NCBI GenBank assembly: GCA_963555705.1 | Contig: OY743190.1 | Coordinates: forward strand, 15,445,491-15,509,490 | Length of the DNA stretch: 64,000 bases | Direction of reading: 5' to 3' | Origin: Ligustrum vulgare | Taxonomy: Eukaryota; Streptophyta; Magnoliopsida; Lamiales; Oleaceae | In this document: positions 22,643 to 34,492 of the stretch, one piece after another | Layout: every line of letters begins with the position of its first letter | Numbering within the stretch: the stretch's first letter is position 1 | The notes under the pieces: model-generated | What the model was told of the DNA's origin: nothing | What the model saw: only the letters and a program-made list of their open reading frames with translations | Databases searched by the model: none | Made by a program: the position numbers and the translations under genes

Positions 22643-24437
22643 TCCTTCTTGCTCCTGTCCTATTTTTCAACCAGAAAATAATTTTTCTTTTTAAAATAAA
22701 TATTTGAAATATTAAAAATCAATTTTCATATTTGTTAGAAAGAAGAACAAATTTATATATTCTATGTAATAACAACAAAGTTGGCCCTTATTTCACGGCT
22801 AAACTTTGTGTGTGTGTGTTTTTCGTTAAATATGCAGTAGTTCACCCAAAAATCAGATCATTAAATGGCAAAACCAACATCATCAATGCATTGGTACTCA
22901 TGCCCACAACAAGCATACCAAAGCATTGAATCTCAAAAATTGTGTAATCATGTCTAGTCCAAAAATTAAATTCATACACACTTATTGTTGTCTATGGAAA
23001 TCAGTTTATTATGTACTTAATGTCGACTATGTTTGGAGCACGAATCGAGCAATCACCTTGACTCTATATTTCATAAGTGTACATTGTCGCAAACTTTTGG
23101 CTGTGAAAGGTAAAACATACTACAATTGACCGGCCAATCCAAAACATGTATGTGGATAAAAGTGATTTGAAGAAGTGTGTTATTACTTGCCTCCACCACC
23201 GTTGCAAAAAAATAAAAATGAGAACCATGCTATTTTTACACATTTATTTGCAACTTAAATTATAAATTTAAATCTTGACAATTATTCATTACCACACATG
23301 TAACATTGTTACCAAATTAAATATTAATTAATAGCTATAAAACAGGAATAATGTACACCATTATGTGACGATACAAACATCATTTCATATTCAAAAAAAA
23401 GTTTCAGTACTGTTTGGTTTTCGATCTCATTGGTTTTCGACTGTATTTGGAGTATGGATCGTGCAATCACCTTGACTCTATATTTCATATGTGTACATTG
23501 TTACAAACTTTTGGCAGTGATAGGTAAATGGTGAACCGTACGACGAAGTGGATTTCATAAGGTACACGCGACCTTGATATATTATTGCGTGATATTGCGT
23601 GATGTGTTGACGAAGAAGGCATCGGCAAGTATAGACATCACGTGATTACACTGTGTCTGTATCCAAGTTTTTTCGAAGGAGCAACCCCTTTTTTCACCTT
23701 GAATTGGTCAAAAGATGTGTAATTTCTTACTTTTCGTGGAGGTTTAGACCCAGTAACTGGTGGTCAATGGCTGACCAATATTGCACACCATCATTTAACT
23801 ATTGCATTTCTCTTCCCGATAGCGGTTCACTTGTATAGGACTAACTGGGGCATTTTCCATGGCCTAAAAGATATTTTAGAAGCTCGTAAAGGTTCATTTA
23901 TAGGTCAGGGCCATAAATGCCTATATGAGATTCTTATAAGCATTTTGTACAAGAACAAAAAAAACCTCACTTCTTTCACCAATGCAAACAAAAACATAGA
24001 CAACACTAGCCACCTCCGCCACCGGTGCAAAAAAATAAAAAAAAGGGACAACACTCACCTCCTCTACTGAAACATGACAACACTATAAAAAAATAAGAAA
24101 AACATGAGGACATTGAAATCCCTTTTTTTGTCATTTCCCTCTACACTCAGTAAAAAACTCTAAGCATGGGTTTCATTTTCGGCGACACACTTCCCACTAC
24201 CCTCTGAGCAACACCGCTATCGTAGCAGAGATTTGCATTTAAATACATTACTAATAACGCCATGCACTTCACCGATAGAACGAGGGAGGTTCGAACTTAT
24301 TCCACACACTGAAGAATGAAGATTCAGATTCTCAAATTTCTGTTAGAGCGTTTTGTTGCTCAAAGAATACGTTCTTACTGAAAGTCATGTGGTGAGAAGG
24401 AGCTTATTGCCACTTGTAAAGCTTGTGTAGAATGCCC
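22643..24437 (+). repeat. 1.8-kb tandem unit 3, rearranged
   Basis: Shorter by about 50 bp than its neighbours. Near 23429-23530 the expected sequence is replaced by a second copy of a segment from earlier in the unit (compare 23021-23115): the join at TTTTCGA is present in both donor and acceptor, which suggests a template switch at microhomology. This destroys the minus frame that is open in units 1 and 2. Confidence 0.9.
23673..23955 (+). pseudogene. psaA: Plastid psaA fragment in unit 3, least frameshifted
   Basis: The frame reads TLNWSKDV, a stop (TAA near 23720), then [40 protein letters not shown] and [17 protein letters not shown]. Unlike units 1 and 2 there is no frameshift between GGLDPVTGG and the HHHL segment and the full LIAGH length is kept, so this copy branches closest to the original plastid insertion despite several residue changes. 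Confidence 0.9.
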
Positions 24438-24875
24438 CCCTTCTTGCTCTGATCCGTTATTTCAACCAGAAAATAAATTTTCTTTTTAAAATAGATATTT
24501 GAAATATTAAAAATCAATTTTCATATTTGTTAAAAATAAGAAAAAAATTTATATATTCTATGTAATAACAACAAAGTTGGTCTTTTTTCCCGCCTAAACT
24601 TTGTGTGTGTGTGTGTGTGTGTTTCATAAAATATCCTGTAGTTTACCCTAAAATCAAATCATTAAATGGCCAAAACAACATCATCAATGGATTGGTACTC
24701 ATGCCCACAACAAGCATACCAAAGCATTGAATCTCAAAAATTGTGTAATCATGTCTAGTCCAAAAATGAATTTATACACACTTATTTTTGTCTATGGCAA
24801 TCAGTTTACTATTTACTTAATGTCGACTGTATTTGGAGTATGAATCGTGCAATCACCTTGACTCTATATTTCAGA
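24438..24875 (+). repeat. 1.8-kb tandem unit 4, truncated
   Basis: Only the first ~435 bp of the unit, with the GT run expanded to about 11 repeats (24602-24622). It ends within the CTTGACTCTATATTTCA segment, where an inverted copy begins. Confidence 0.9.
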
Positions 24876-26055
24876 TATAGAGCAGTCACGTGATGTCTGT
24901 ACTCGCCGATGCCGTCTTACTCAACAAAGTCACACAATATCACACAATGATATTTCAAGGTTTCATGTGCATTATGAAATGGATTCGTTGTCCGATTCAC
25001 CATTTTTCTCCTTGCTTGAGGGTTCTTTTTTCCCATTTTATTCCGCTTCCTTGTGTGGAGGGCTAGAGGGAAATTTGAAATGGGGATTGATGTATATGTA
25101 AGTAAGTGCTTCGACCTTTGTCTTCCAAAATCTGATACTATTCAAATTGCCAGTGAGATCGAATACCCCGACGGAGCTGAAAGGTTTTTTTTGAAAATGA
25201 AATGGTGTTTGTATTTTGTTACAGAATTGTGTACATTATGTTTGTTTTACAGTTATTAATTAATAATTGATTTTGAAAATAATGTTATATGTGTGGTAAT
25301 GTATACTTGTCGATAGTTAAATTTATGAGTTAAGTTGTACTAATCCTCTGCTTTTTCGGTAAACAACCGGATATTTGACGAAAAAGACACGCACACAACA
25401 TTTAGGCGGGAAATCAGGGTCAGCTTTGTTGTACTTACATAGAATATATAGATTTATTCTTATTTTTGACAAGTATGAAAATTAATTTTTCATATTTCAA
25501 AAATCTATTTTGAAAACAAAATTAAGTTTTGGGTTGATACATTGGATCGGAGCAGTAAGAAGGCTTTCTACGCTAGCATTAGAAGTGGCATCGCGGTGCT
25601 GCTCGCCATGTAGCTTTCAATAAGAACGCAACCTTTGAGGAACAAAACGCTCTACTAGAAATTTGAGCGTATGAATCTTTATTCTTTAGCGTGTGGAATA
25701 TGTTCGAACATCCCTCGTTCTTGTCGGTGAGGTGCATGAAGTTGATGAAAATATATTTAAATGCAAATCTCTGCTACGATTGGGGCCTTTCTCGAGAGCA
25801 GTGGGAAGTCCAAGGCCAGTAATGAACCGCGGACTCTGATTTTTGACTGGGTGTAGAGTGTATTGACAAAAAAGGGATTTGAATGTCCTCAATTTTTTGC
25901 TTTTCTTTAGTGTTGTCCCTTTTGGGTGGATCGTGCTGTCTGTTTTCTATTTTCTTCCACCGGTGGAGGAGGTGACTACTGTTGTCTATGTTTTTGTTTG
26001 CAGTGGTGGAGGATGTGAGTTTTTTTTTCTTGTGCAAAATACTTGTAAAATCACA
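24876..26055 (-). repeat. Inverted, internally deleted copy of the 1.8-kb unit
   Basis: Read on the minus strand, the order is: psaA tail ([10 protein letters not shown] near 26020-26050), A-rich tracts, the conserved 3' part (ATTTGCATTTAAATATATTT, near 25755), the next unit start (about 25560), the AT-rich stretch, and then the minus-frame region read from 25259 back to 25053 on plus. About 300 bp between the GT/Phe-rich part and the minus-frame region are missing. Divergence from units 1-3 is greater than among them. The copy runs directly into the first NLR unit at 26056. Confidence 0.85.
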
Positions 26056-26329
26056 ATTGTGGAAATGTTCCATTTCCTTGTCGTCATTATTGATGAATTG
26101 ACAAAGACCTGTTTTCCCAATTCCTGAAGTACCAACATTTGATATAACAGATGCGGTTGCTCCGTCGGCTACTCCTGATGTTGTTTTCAAGAGGTAGTTT
26201 CATTTCCTGCTTTTCAAATTGGTTTTCGCCAATATTTCTTTTTGCCAACTGTAAGTTGAATTCTTCTGTTGCTGCCTTTGTCAAATCATCACGGATTCTT
26301 AGGTTGCTGAAGTTTGTAGAATAATACAT
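26056..26329 (-). pseudogene. NB-ARC linker and P-loop, truncated at the array edge
   Basis: Minus frame from 26329: NLRIRDDLTKAATEEFNLQL and the linker typical of CC-NLRs between coiled coil and NB-ARC; after a frameshift near 26190 the reading continues GATASVISNVGTSGIGKTGL then CQFINNDDKEMEHFH. GTSGIGKTG corresponds to the P-loop GMGGIGKTT, and INNDD...EHF to the following VYNDD...HFD. Two P-loop glycines and the GKT core remain; the second Thr is changed to Gly. In this first unit the continuation (RNBS-A onward) is replaced by the psaA-containing inverted repeat, so this copy is cut at the array edge. Confidence 0.88.
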
Positions 26330-26351
26330 TTCCTACATACGCAAATATTTG

Positions 26352-26573
26352 ATGTCGTCAAGCAAGTCTTCAAAAGTTTATTGGGAGCTACATGACAGTT
26401 TCAAGGAGCTCCAAAGTTTGTAGCCAACGGTCCAAACTCATATTCAAGATGCAGAAGAACGACAATTTACCGATAAAGCATTTAGAATTTGGCTTTGTCA
26501 ACTCAAACATGCAGCCGACAAAGTGAAGGACTTGTTTAGAACACTGCGCATTGAAGGAATCCAGAACATTTAG
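26352..26573 (+). pseudogene. Rx-type coiled-coil domain fragment, inverted relative to NB-ARC
   Basis: A plus frame from ATG 26352 to TAG 26571-26573 reads YWELHDSFKELQSL, an in-frame TAG (26421), then PTVQTHIQDAEERQFTDKAF and RIWLCQLKHAADKVKDLFRT followed by LRIEGIQNI. This matches the Rx_N coiled coil of CC-NLRs (typical form: LKKLQ..L..IQAVLEDAEERQ followed by WLxxLKDAAYDVDDLLDE). The EDVID-like region is degenerate (KVKDLF for DVDDLL). The domain should lie upstream of the P-loop in the same sense; here it is on the opposite strand, ending 15 bp from the end of the NB-ARC frame. The same frame with the same stop recurs in all 26 units. Confidence 0.9.
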
Positions 26574-26584
26574 TTTATTGGTGG

Positions 26585-27544
26585 CTATCAGTTCTGGTGC
26601 CTGCTTCCACCATCGGGTAGAATTAACATTGACATCCGCATACGGATTAAAATCTCCTCCTTGATTTCATAATTCTTTGGGATTACCGAGCAAAATACAA
26701 AGCAGTGTTTGAGATACAACGTCATATGCATGTAACTTACAAGTAGGGCAGGTAAAATTGTATTTTTATAAGCCTCCAAATTCCAAAGATTACTATTCTG
26801 AACGTATAACCACTCTATATCATCTGTCTTGGAGCACATGTGACCACCGAGAATTTTGAAGCCAAAGGAATACCTTCACATTTCCACATTACTTGTTCGA
26901 CAGTTGCTTGAAGATTTGGAAATTACTCTTCTTTTGTTTGAACAAAAGAAAGGCGTCCTTCCAATATTTTCCAGCGGTCATCATTTGTCATATCCTTCAA
27001 GGAATGTGCAGAATTAGAATTGCCTGGATCCATTGCAACTTTTTGACAAGTATCTTGCTTCCATCAAGTCCACACTTGAACAGTGGCCTTAGTGCATCAA
27101 AACCATCACCGAGTACAAGAAGATATTTCTTTTGTTTTAATGATTTCCACATCATTGTACAGAATGTTCAAGTTCATTGAATAACATTTATTTCCTGTTG
27201 ATGACTAAATTAATGCTTTAAATGTTCTTTTAGCATTGAAATCACGTGATACAAAAAGTCATATTCTTAAATTGTGGAAATGTTCCATTTCCTTGTCGTC
27301 ATTATTGATGAATTGGCAAAGACCTGTTTTCCCAATTCCTGAAGTACCAACATTTGATATAACAGATGCGGTTGCTCCGTCGGCTACTCCTGATGTTGTT
27401 TTCAAGAGGTAGTTTCATTTCCTGCTTTTCAAATTGGTTTTCGCCAATATTTCTTTTTGCCAACTGTAAGTTGAATTCTTCTGTTGCTGCCTTTGTCAAA
27501 TCATCACGGATTCTTAGGTTGCTGAAGTTTGTAGAATAATACAT
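26585..27544 (-). pseudogene. NB-ARC domain pseudogene (representative of 25 copies)
   Basis: From right to left: linker (27544-27400), P-loop GTSGIGKTG (near 27345), RNBS-A remnant LFVSRDFNAKRTFKAL with a stop where W normally lies (near 27230), kinase-2 KKYLLVLGDGF (near 27130; LVLDDVW in live genes, so the key second Asp and Trp are lost), RPLFKCGLDGSKILV, then frameshift, WKCEGIPLAS (GLPLA motif, near 26875), then NLWNLEAYKNTILPALLVSY and LKHCFVFCSVIPKNYEIKEE (RNBS-D, 26660-26715). The MHD motif and LRRs are absent. Functional NLRs sense pathogen effectors; this fragment cannot encode one. Non-TIR, I2/R1-like class by motif. Confidence 0.9.
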
Positions 27545-28463
27545 TTCCTACTTACGCAAATATTTGATGTCTTCAAAAGTTTATTGGGAGCTACATGATA
27601 GGTTCAAGGAGCTCGAAAGTTTGTAGCCAACGGTCCAAACTCATATTCAAGATGCAGAAGAACGACAATTTACCGATAAAGCATTTAGAATTTGGCTTTG
27701 TCAACTCAAACATGCAGCCGACAAAGTGAAGGACTTGTTTAGAACACTGCGCATTGAAGGAATCCAGAACATTTAGTTTATTGGTGGCTATCAGTTCTGG
27801 TGCCTGCTTCCACCATCGGGTAGAATTAACATTGACATCCGCATACGGATTAAAATCTCCTCCTTGATTTCATAATTCTTTGGGATTACCGAGCAAAATA
27901 CAAAGCAGTGTTTGAGATACAGCGTCATATGCATGTAACTTACAAGTAGGGCAGGTAAAATTGTATTTTTATAAGCCTCCAAATTCCAAAGATTACTATT
28001 CTGAACGTTATATCATCTGTCTTGGAGCACATGTGACCACCGAGAATTTTGAAGCCAAAGGAATACCTTCACATTTCCACATTACTTGTTCGACAGTTGC
28101 TTGAAGATTTGGAAATTACTCTTCTTTTGTTTGAACAAAAGAAAGGCGTCCTTCCAATATTTTCCAGCGGTCATCATTTGTCATATCCTTCAAGGAATGT
28201 GCAGAATTAGAATTGCCTGGATCCATTGCAACTTTTTGACAAGTATCTTGCTTCCATCAAGTCCACACTTGAACAGTGGCCTTAGTGCATCAAAACCATA
28301 ACCGAGTACAAGAAGATATTTCTTTTGTTTTAATGATTTCCACATCATTGTACAGAATGTTCAAGTTCATTGAATAACATTTATTTCCTGTTGATGACTA
28401 AATTAATGCTTTAAATGTTCTTTTAGCATTGAAATCACGTGATACAAAAAGTCATATTCTTAA
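27271..28463. repeat. NLR unit 2 (class B, 1193 bp)
   Basis: Class B marks: CTTACG, 12-bp deletion (GATGTCTTC), GATAGGTTC, GCTCG. It also has a 10-bp deletion near 28008 (GAACGTTATATC) that shortens the RNBS-B/GLPLA side, and a private CCATAACCGAG near 28297. Confidence 0.93.
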
Positions 28464-29678
28464 ATTGTGGAAATGTTCCATTTCCTTGTCGTCATTATTG
28501 ATGAATTGGCAAAGACCTGTTTTCCCAATTCCTGAAGTACCAACAATTGATATAACAGATGCGGTTGCTCCGTCGGCTACTCCTGATGTTGTTTTCAAGA
28601 GGTAGTTTCATTTCCTGCTTTTCAAATTGGTTTTCGCCAATATTTCTTTTTGCCAACTGTAAGTTGAATTCTTCTGTTGCTGCCTTTGTCAAATCATCAC
28701 GGATTCTTAGGTTGCTGAAGTTTGTAGAATAATACATTTCCTACATACGCAAATATTTGATGTCGTCAAGCAAGTCTTCAAAAGTTTATTGGGAGCTACA
28801 TGACAGTTTCAAGGAGCTCCAAAGTTTGTAGCCAACGGTCCAAACTCATATTCAAGATGCAGAAGAACGACAATTTACCGATAAAGCATTTAGAATTTGG
28901 CTTTGTCAACTCAAACATGCAGCCGACAAAGTGAAGGACTTGTTTAGAACACTGCGCATTGAAGGAATACAGAACATTTAGTTTATTGGTGGCTATCAGT
29001 TCTGGTGCCTGCTTCCACCATCGGGTAGAATTAACATTGACATCCGCATACGGATTAAAATCTCCTCCTTGATTTCATAATTCTTTGGGATTACCGAGCA
29101 AAATACAAAGCAGTGTTTGAGATACAGCGTCGTATGCATGTAACTTACAAGTAGGGCAGGTAAAATTGTATTTTTATAAGCCTCCAAATTCCAAAGATTA
29201 CTATTCTGAACGTATAACCACTCTATATCATCTGTCTTGGAGCACATGTGACCACCGAGAATTTTGAAGCCAAAGGAATACCTTCACATTTCCACATTAC
29301 TTGTTCGACAGTTGCTTGAAGATTTGGAAATTACTCTTCTTTTGTTTGAACAAAAGAAAGGCGTCCTTCCAATATTTTCCAGCGGTCATCATTTGTCATA
29401 TCCTTCAAGGAATGTGCAGAATTAGAATTGTCTGGATCCATTGCAACTTTTTGACAAGTATCTTGCTTCCATCAAGTCCACACTTGAACAGTGGCCTTAG
29501 TGCATCAAAACCATCACCGAGTACAAGAAGATATTTCTTTTGTTTTAATGATTTCCACATCATTGTACAGAATGTTCAAGTTCATTGAATAACATTTATT
29601 TCCTGTTGATGACTAAATTAATGCTTTAAATGTTCTTTTAGCATTGAAATCACGTGATACAAAAAGTCATATTCTTAA
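28464..29678. repeat. NLR unit 3 (class A, 1215 bp)
   Basis: Class A. Private changes: CAACAATTGATATAAC, GGAATACAGAAC, GCGTCGTATGC and TTGTCTGGATCC. Confidence 0.93.
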
Positions 29679-30881
29679 ATTGTGGAAATGTTCCATTTCC
29701 TTGTCGTCATTATTGATGAATTGGCAAAGACCTGTTTTCCCAATTCCTGAAGTACCAACATTTGATATAACAGATGCGGTTGCTCCGTCGGCTACTCCTG
29801 ATGTTGTTTTCAAGAGGTAGTTTCATTTCCTGCTTTTCAAATTGGTTTTCGCCAATATTTCTTTTTGCCAACTGTAAGTTGAATTCTTCTGTTGCTGCCT
29901 TTGTCAAATCATCACGGATTCTTAGGTTGCTGAAGTTTGTAGAATAATACATTTCCTACTTACGCAAATATTTGATGTCTTCAAAAGTTTATTGGGAGCT
30001 ACATGATAGGTTCAAGGAGCTCGAAAGTTTGTAGCCAACGGTCCAAACTCATATTCAAGATGCAGAAGAACGACAATTTACCGATAAAGCATTTAGAATT
30101 TGGCTTTGTCAACTCAAACATGCAGCCGACAAAGTGAAGGACTTGTTTAGAACACTGCGCATTGAAGGAATCCAGAACATTTAGTTTATTGGTGGCTATC
30201 AGTTCTGGTGCCTGCTTCCACCATCGGGTAGAATTAACATTGACATCCGCATACGGATTAAAATCTCCTCCTTGATTTCATAATTCTTTGGGATTACCGA
30301 GCAAAATACAAAGCAGTGTTTGAGATACAGCGTCATATGCATGTAACTTACAAGTAGGGCAGGTAAAATTGTATTTTTATAAGCCTCCAAATTCCAAAGA
30401 TTACTATTCTGAACGTATAACCACTCTATATCATCTGTCTTGGAGCACATGTGACCACCGAGAATTTTGAAGCCAAAGGAATACCTTCACATTTCCACAT
30501 TACTTGTTCGACAGTTGCTTGAAGATTTGGAAATTACTCTTCTTTTGTTTGAACAAAAGAAAGGCGTCCTTCCAATATTTTCCAGCGGTCATCATTTGTC
30601 ATATCCTTCAAGGAATGTGCAGAATTAGAATTGCCTGGATCCATTGCAACTTTTTGACAAGTATCTTGCTTCCATCAAGTCCACACTTGAACAGTGGCCT
30701 TAGTGCATCAAAACCATCACCGAGTACAAGAAGATATTTCTTTTGTTTTAATGATTTCCACATCATTGTACAGAATGTTCAAGTTCATTGAATAACATTT
30801 ATTTCCTGTTGATGACTAAATTAATGCTTTAAATGTTCTTTTAGCATTGAAATCACGTGATACAAAAAGTCATATTCTTAA
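29679..30881. repeat. NLR unit 4 (class B, 1203 bp)
   Basis: Class B with the 12-bp deletion only; the 10-bp segment (GTATAACCACTC) is intact. Confidence 0.93.
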
Positions 30882-32074
30882 ATTGTGGAAATGTTCCATT
30901 TCCTTGTCGTCATTATTGATGAATTGGCAAAGACCTGTTTTCCCAATTCCTGAAGTACCAACATTTGATATAACAGATGCGGTTGCTCCGTCGGCTACTC
31001 CTGATGTTGTTTTCAAGAGGTAGTTTCATTTCCTGCTTTTCAAATTGGTTTTCGCCAATATTTCTTTTTGCCAACTGTAAGTTGAATTCTTCTGTTGCTG
31101 CCTTTGTCAAATCATCACGGATTCTTAGGTTGCTGAAGTTTGTAGAATAATACATTTCCTACTTACGCAAATATTTGATGTCTTCAAAAGTTTATTGGGA
31201 GCTACATGATAGGTTCAAGGAGCTCGAAAGTTTGTAGCCAACGGTCCAAACTCATATTCAAGATGCAGAAGAACGACAATTTACCGATAAAGCATTTAGA
31301 ATTTGGCTTTGTCAACTCAAACATGCAGCCGACAAAGTGAAGGACTTGTTTAGAACACTGCGCATTGAAGGAATCCAGAACATTTAGTTTATTGGTGGCT
31401 ATCAGTTCTGGTGCCTGCTTCCACCATCGGGTAGAATTAACATTGACATCCGCATACGGATTAAAATCTCCTCCTTGATTTCATAATTCTTTGGGATTAC
31501 CGAGCAAAATACAAAGCAGTGTTTGAGATACAGCGTCATATGCATGTAACTTACAAGTAGGGCAGGTAAAATTGTATTTTTATAAGCCTCCAAATTCCAA
31601 AGATTACTATTCTGAACGTTATATCATCTGTCTTGGAGCACATGTGACCACCGAGAATTTTGAAGCCAAAGGAATACCTTCACATTTCCACATTACTTGT
31701 TCGACAGTTGCTTGAAGATTTGGAAATTACTCTTCTTTTGTTTGAACAAAAGAAAGGCGTCCTTCCAATATTTTCCAGCGGTCATCATTTGTCATATCCT
31801 TCAAGGAATGTGCAGAATTAGAATTGCCTGGATCCATTGCAACTTTTTGACAAGTATCTTGCTTCCATCAAGTCCACACTTGAACAGTGGCCTTAGTGCA
31901 TCAAAACCATCACCGAGTACAAGAAGATATTTCTTTTGTTTTAATGATTTCCACATCATTGTACAGAATGTTCAAGTTCATTGAATAACATTTATTTCCT
32001 GTTGATGACTAAATTAATGCTTTAAATGTTCTTTTAGCATTGAAATCACGTGATACAAAAAGTCATATTCTTAA
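30882..32074. repeat. NLR unit 5 (class B, 1193 bp)
   Basis: Class B with both the 12-bp and the 10-bp deletions, so it pairs with unit 2 rather than with its neighbour unit 4. Confidence 0.93.
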
Positions 32075-33289
32075 ATTGTGGAAATGTTCCATTTCCTTGT
32101 CGTCATTATTGATGAATTGGCAAAGACCTGTTTTCCCAATTCCTGAAGTACCAACATTTGATATAACAGATGCGGTTGCTCCGTCGGCTACTCCTGATGT
32201 TGTTTTCAAGAGGTAGTTTCATTTCCTGCTTTTCAAATTGGTTTTCGCCAATATTTCTTTTTGCCAACTGTAAGTTGAATTCTTCTGTTGCTGCCTTTGT
32301 CAAATCATCACGGATTCTTAGGTTGCTGAAGTTTGTAGAATAATACATTTCCTACATACGCAAATATTTGATGTCGTCAAGCAAGTCTTCAAAAGTTTAT
32401 TGGGAGCTACATGACAGTTTCAAGGAGCTCCAAAGTTTGTAGCCAACGGTCCAAACTCATATTCAAGATGCAGAAGAACGACAATTTACCGATAAAGCAT
32501 TTAGAATTTGGCTTTGTCAACTCAAACATGCAGCCGACAAAGTGAAGGACTTGTTTAGAACACTGCGCATTGAAGGAATCCAGAACATTTAGTTTATTGG
32601 TGGCTATCAGTTCTGGTGCCTGCTTCCACCATCGGGTAGAATTAACATTGACATCCGCATACGGATTAAAATCTCCTCCTTGATTTCATAATTCTTTGGG
32701 ATTACCGAGCAAAATACAAAGCAGTGTTTGAGATACAGCGTCATATGCATGTAACTTACAAGTAGGGCAGGTAAAATTGTATTTTTATAAGCCTCCAAAT
32801 TCCAAAGATTACAATTCTGAACGTATAACGACTCTATATCATCTGTCTTGGAGCACATGTGACCACCGAGAATTTTGAAGCCAAAGGAATACCTTCACAT
32901 TTCCACATTACTTGTTCGACAGTTGCTTGAAGATTTGGAAATTACTCTTCTTTTGTTTGAACAAAAGAAAGGCGTCCTTCCAATATTTTCCAGCGGTCAT
33001 CATTTGTCATATCCTTCAAGGAATGTGCAGAATTAGAATTGCCTGGATCCATTGCAACTTTTTGACAAGTATCTTGCTTCCATCAAGTCCACACTTGAAC
33101 AGTGGCCTTAGTGCATCAAAACCATCACCGAGTACAAGAAGATATTTCTTTTGTTTTAATGATTTCCACATCATTGTACAGAATGTTCAAGTTCATTGAA
33201 TAACATTTATTTCCTGTTGATGACTAAATTAATGTTTTAAATGTTCTTTTAGCATTGAAATCACGTGATACAAAAAGTCATATTCTTAA
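32075..33289. repeat. NLR unit 6 (class A, 1215 bp)
   Basis: Class A, with ACAATTCTGAACGTATAACG in place of ACTATTCTGAACGTATAACC, and TAATGTTTTAAATG near the end. Confidence 0.93.
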
Positions 33290-34492
33290 ATTGTGGAAAT
33301 GTTCCATTTCCTTGTCGTCATTATTGATGAATTGGCAAAGACCTGTTTTCCCAATTCCTGAAGTACCAACATTTGATATAACAGATGCGGTTGCTCCGTC
33401 GGCTACTCCTGATGTTGTTTTCAAGAGGTAGTTTCATTTCCTGCTTTTCAAATTGGTTTTCGCCAATATTTCTTTTTGCCAACTGTAAGTTGAATTCTTC
33501 TGTTGCTGCCTTTGTCAAATCATCACGGATTCTTAGGTTGCTGAAGTTTGTAGAATAATACATTTCCTACTTACGCAAATATTTGATGTCTTCAAAAGTT
33601 TATTGGGAGCTACATGATAGGTTCAAGGAGCTCGAAAGTTTGTAGCCAACGGTCCAAACTCATATTCAAGATGCAGAAGAACGACAATTTACCGATAAAG
33701 CATTTAGAATTTGGCTTTGTCAACTCAAACATGCAGCCGACAAAGTGAAGGACTTGTTTAGAACACTGCGCATTGAAGGAATCCAGAACATTTAGTTTAT
33801 TGGTGGCTATCAGTTCTGGTGCCTGCTTCCACCATCGGGTAGAATTAACATTGACATCCGCATACGGATTAAAATCTCCTCCTTGATTTCATAATTCTTT
33901 GGGATTACCGAGCAAAATACAAAGCAGTGTTTGAGATACAGCGTCATATGCATGTAACTTACAAGTAGGGCAGGTAAAATTGTATTTTTATAAGCCTCCA
34001 AATTCCAAAGATTACAATTCTGAACGTATAACGACTCTATATCATCTGTCTTGGAGCACATGTGACCACCGAGAATTTTGAAGCCAAAGGAATACCTTCA
34101 CATTTCCACATTACTTGTTCGACAGTTGCTTGAAGATTTGGAAATTACTCTTCTTTTGTTTGAACAAAAGAAAGGCGTCCTTCCAATATTTTCCAGCGGT
34201 CATCATTTGTCATATCCTTCAAGGAATGTGCAGAATTAGAATTGCCTGGATCCATTGCAACTTTTTGACAAGTATCTTGCTTCCATCAAGTCCACACTTG
34301 AACAGTGGCCTTAGTGCATCAAAACCATCACCGAGTACAAGAAGATATTTCTTTTGTTTTAATGATTTCCACATCATTGTACAGAATGTTCAAGTTCATT
34401 GAATAACATTTATTTCCTGTTGATGACTAAATTAATGTTTTAAATGTTCTTTTAGCATTGAAATCACGTGATACAAAAAGTCATATTCTTAA
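33290..34492. repeat. NLR unit 7 (class B, 1203 bp)
   Basis: Class B on its left half, but carries the ACAATTC...ACGACTC marks of unit 6 on its right half: a mosaic. Confidence 0.93.

Larger units (their letters stand above)
26056..27270. repeat. NLR unit 1 (class A, 1215 bp)
   Basis: Class A marks: CATACG, full GTCGTCAAGCAAG, GACAGTTTC, GCTCC. Private changes: AATTGACAAAG and CAACGTCATATG. Joined on its left to the inverted 1.8-kb repeat. Confidence 0.93.

Noticed and set aside
20028..23955. A working photosystem gene or plastid contig
   Set aside because: The psaA pieces are short, frameshifted and embedded in nuclear tandem repeats without plastid neighbours.
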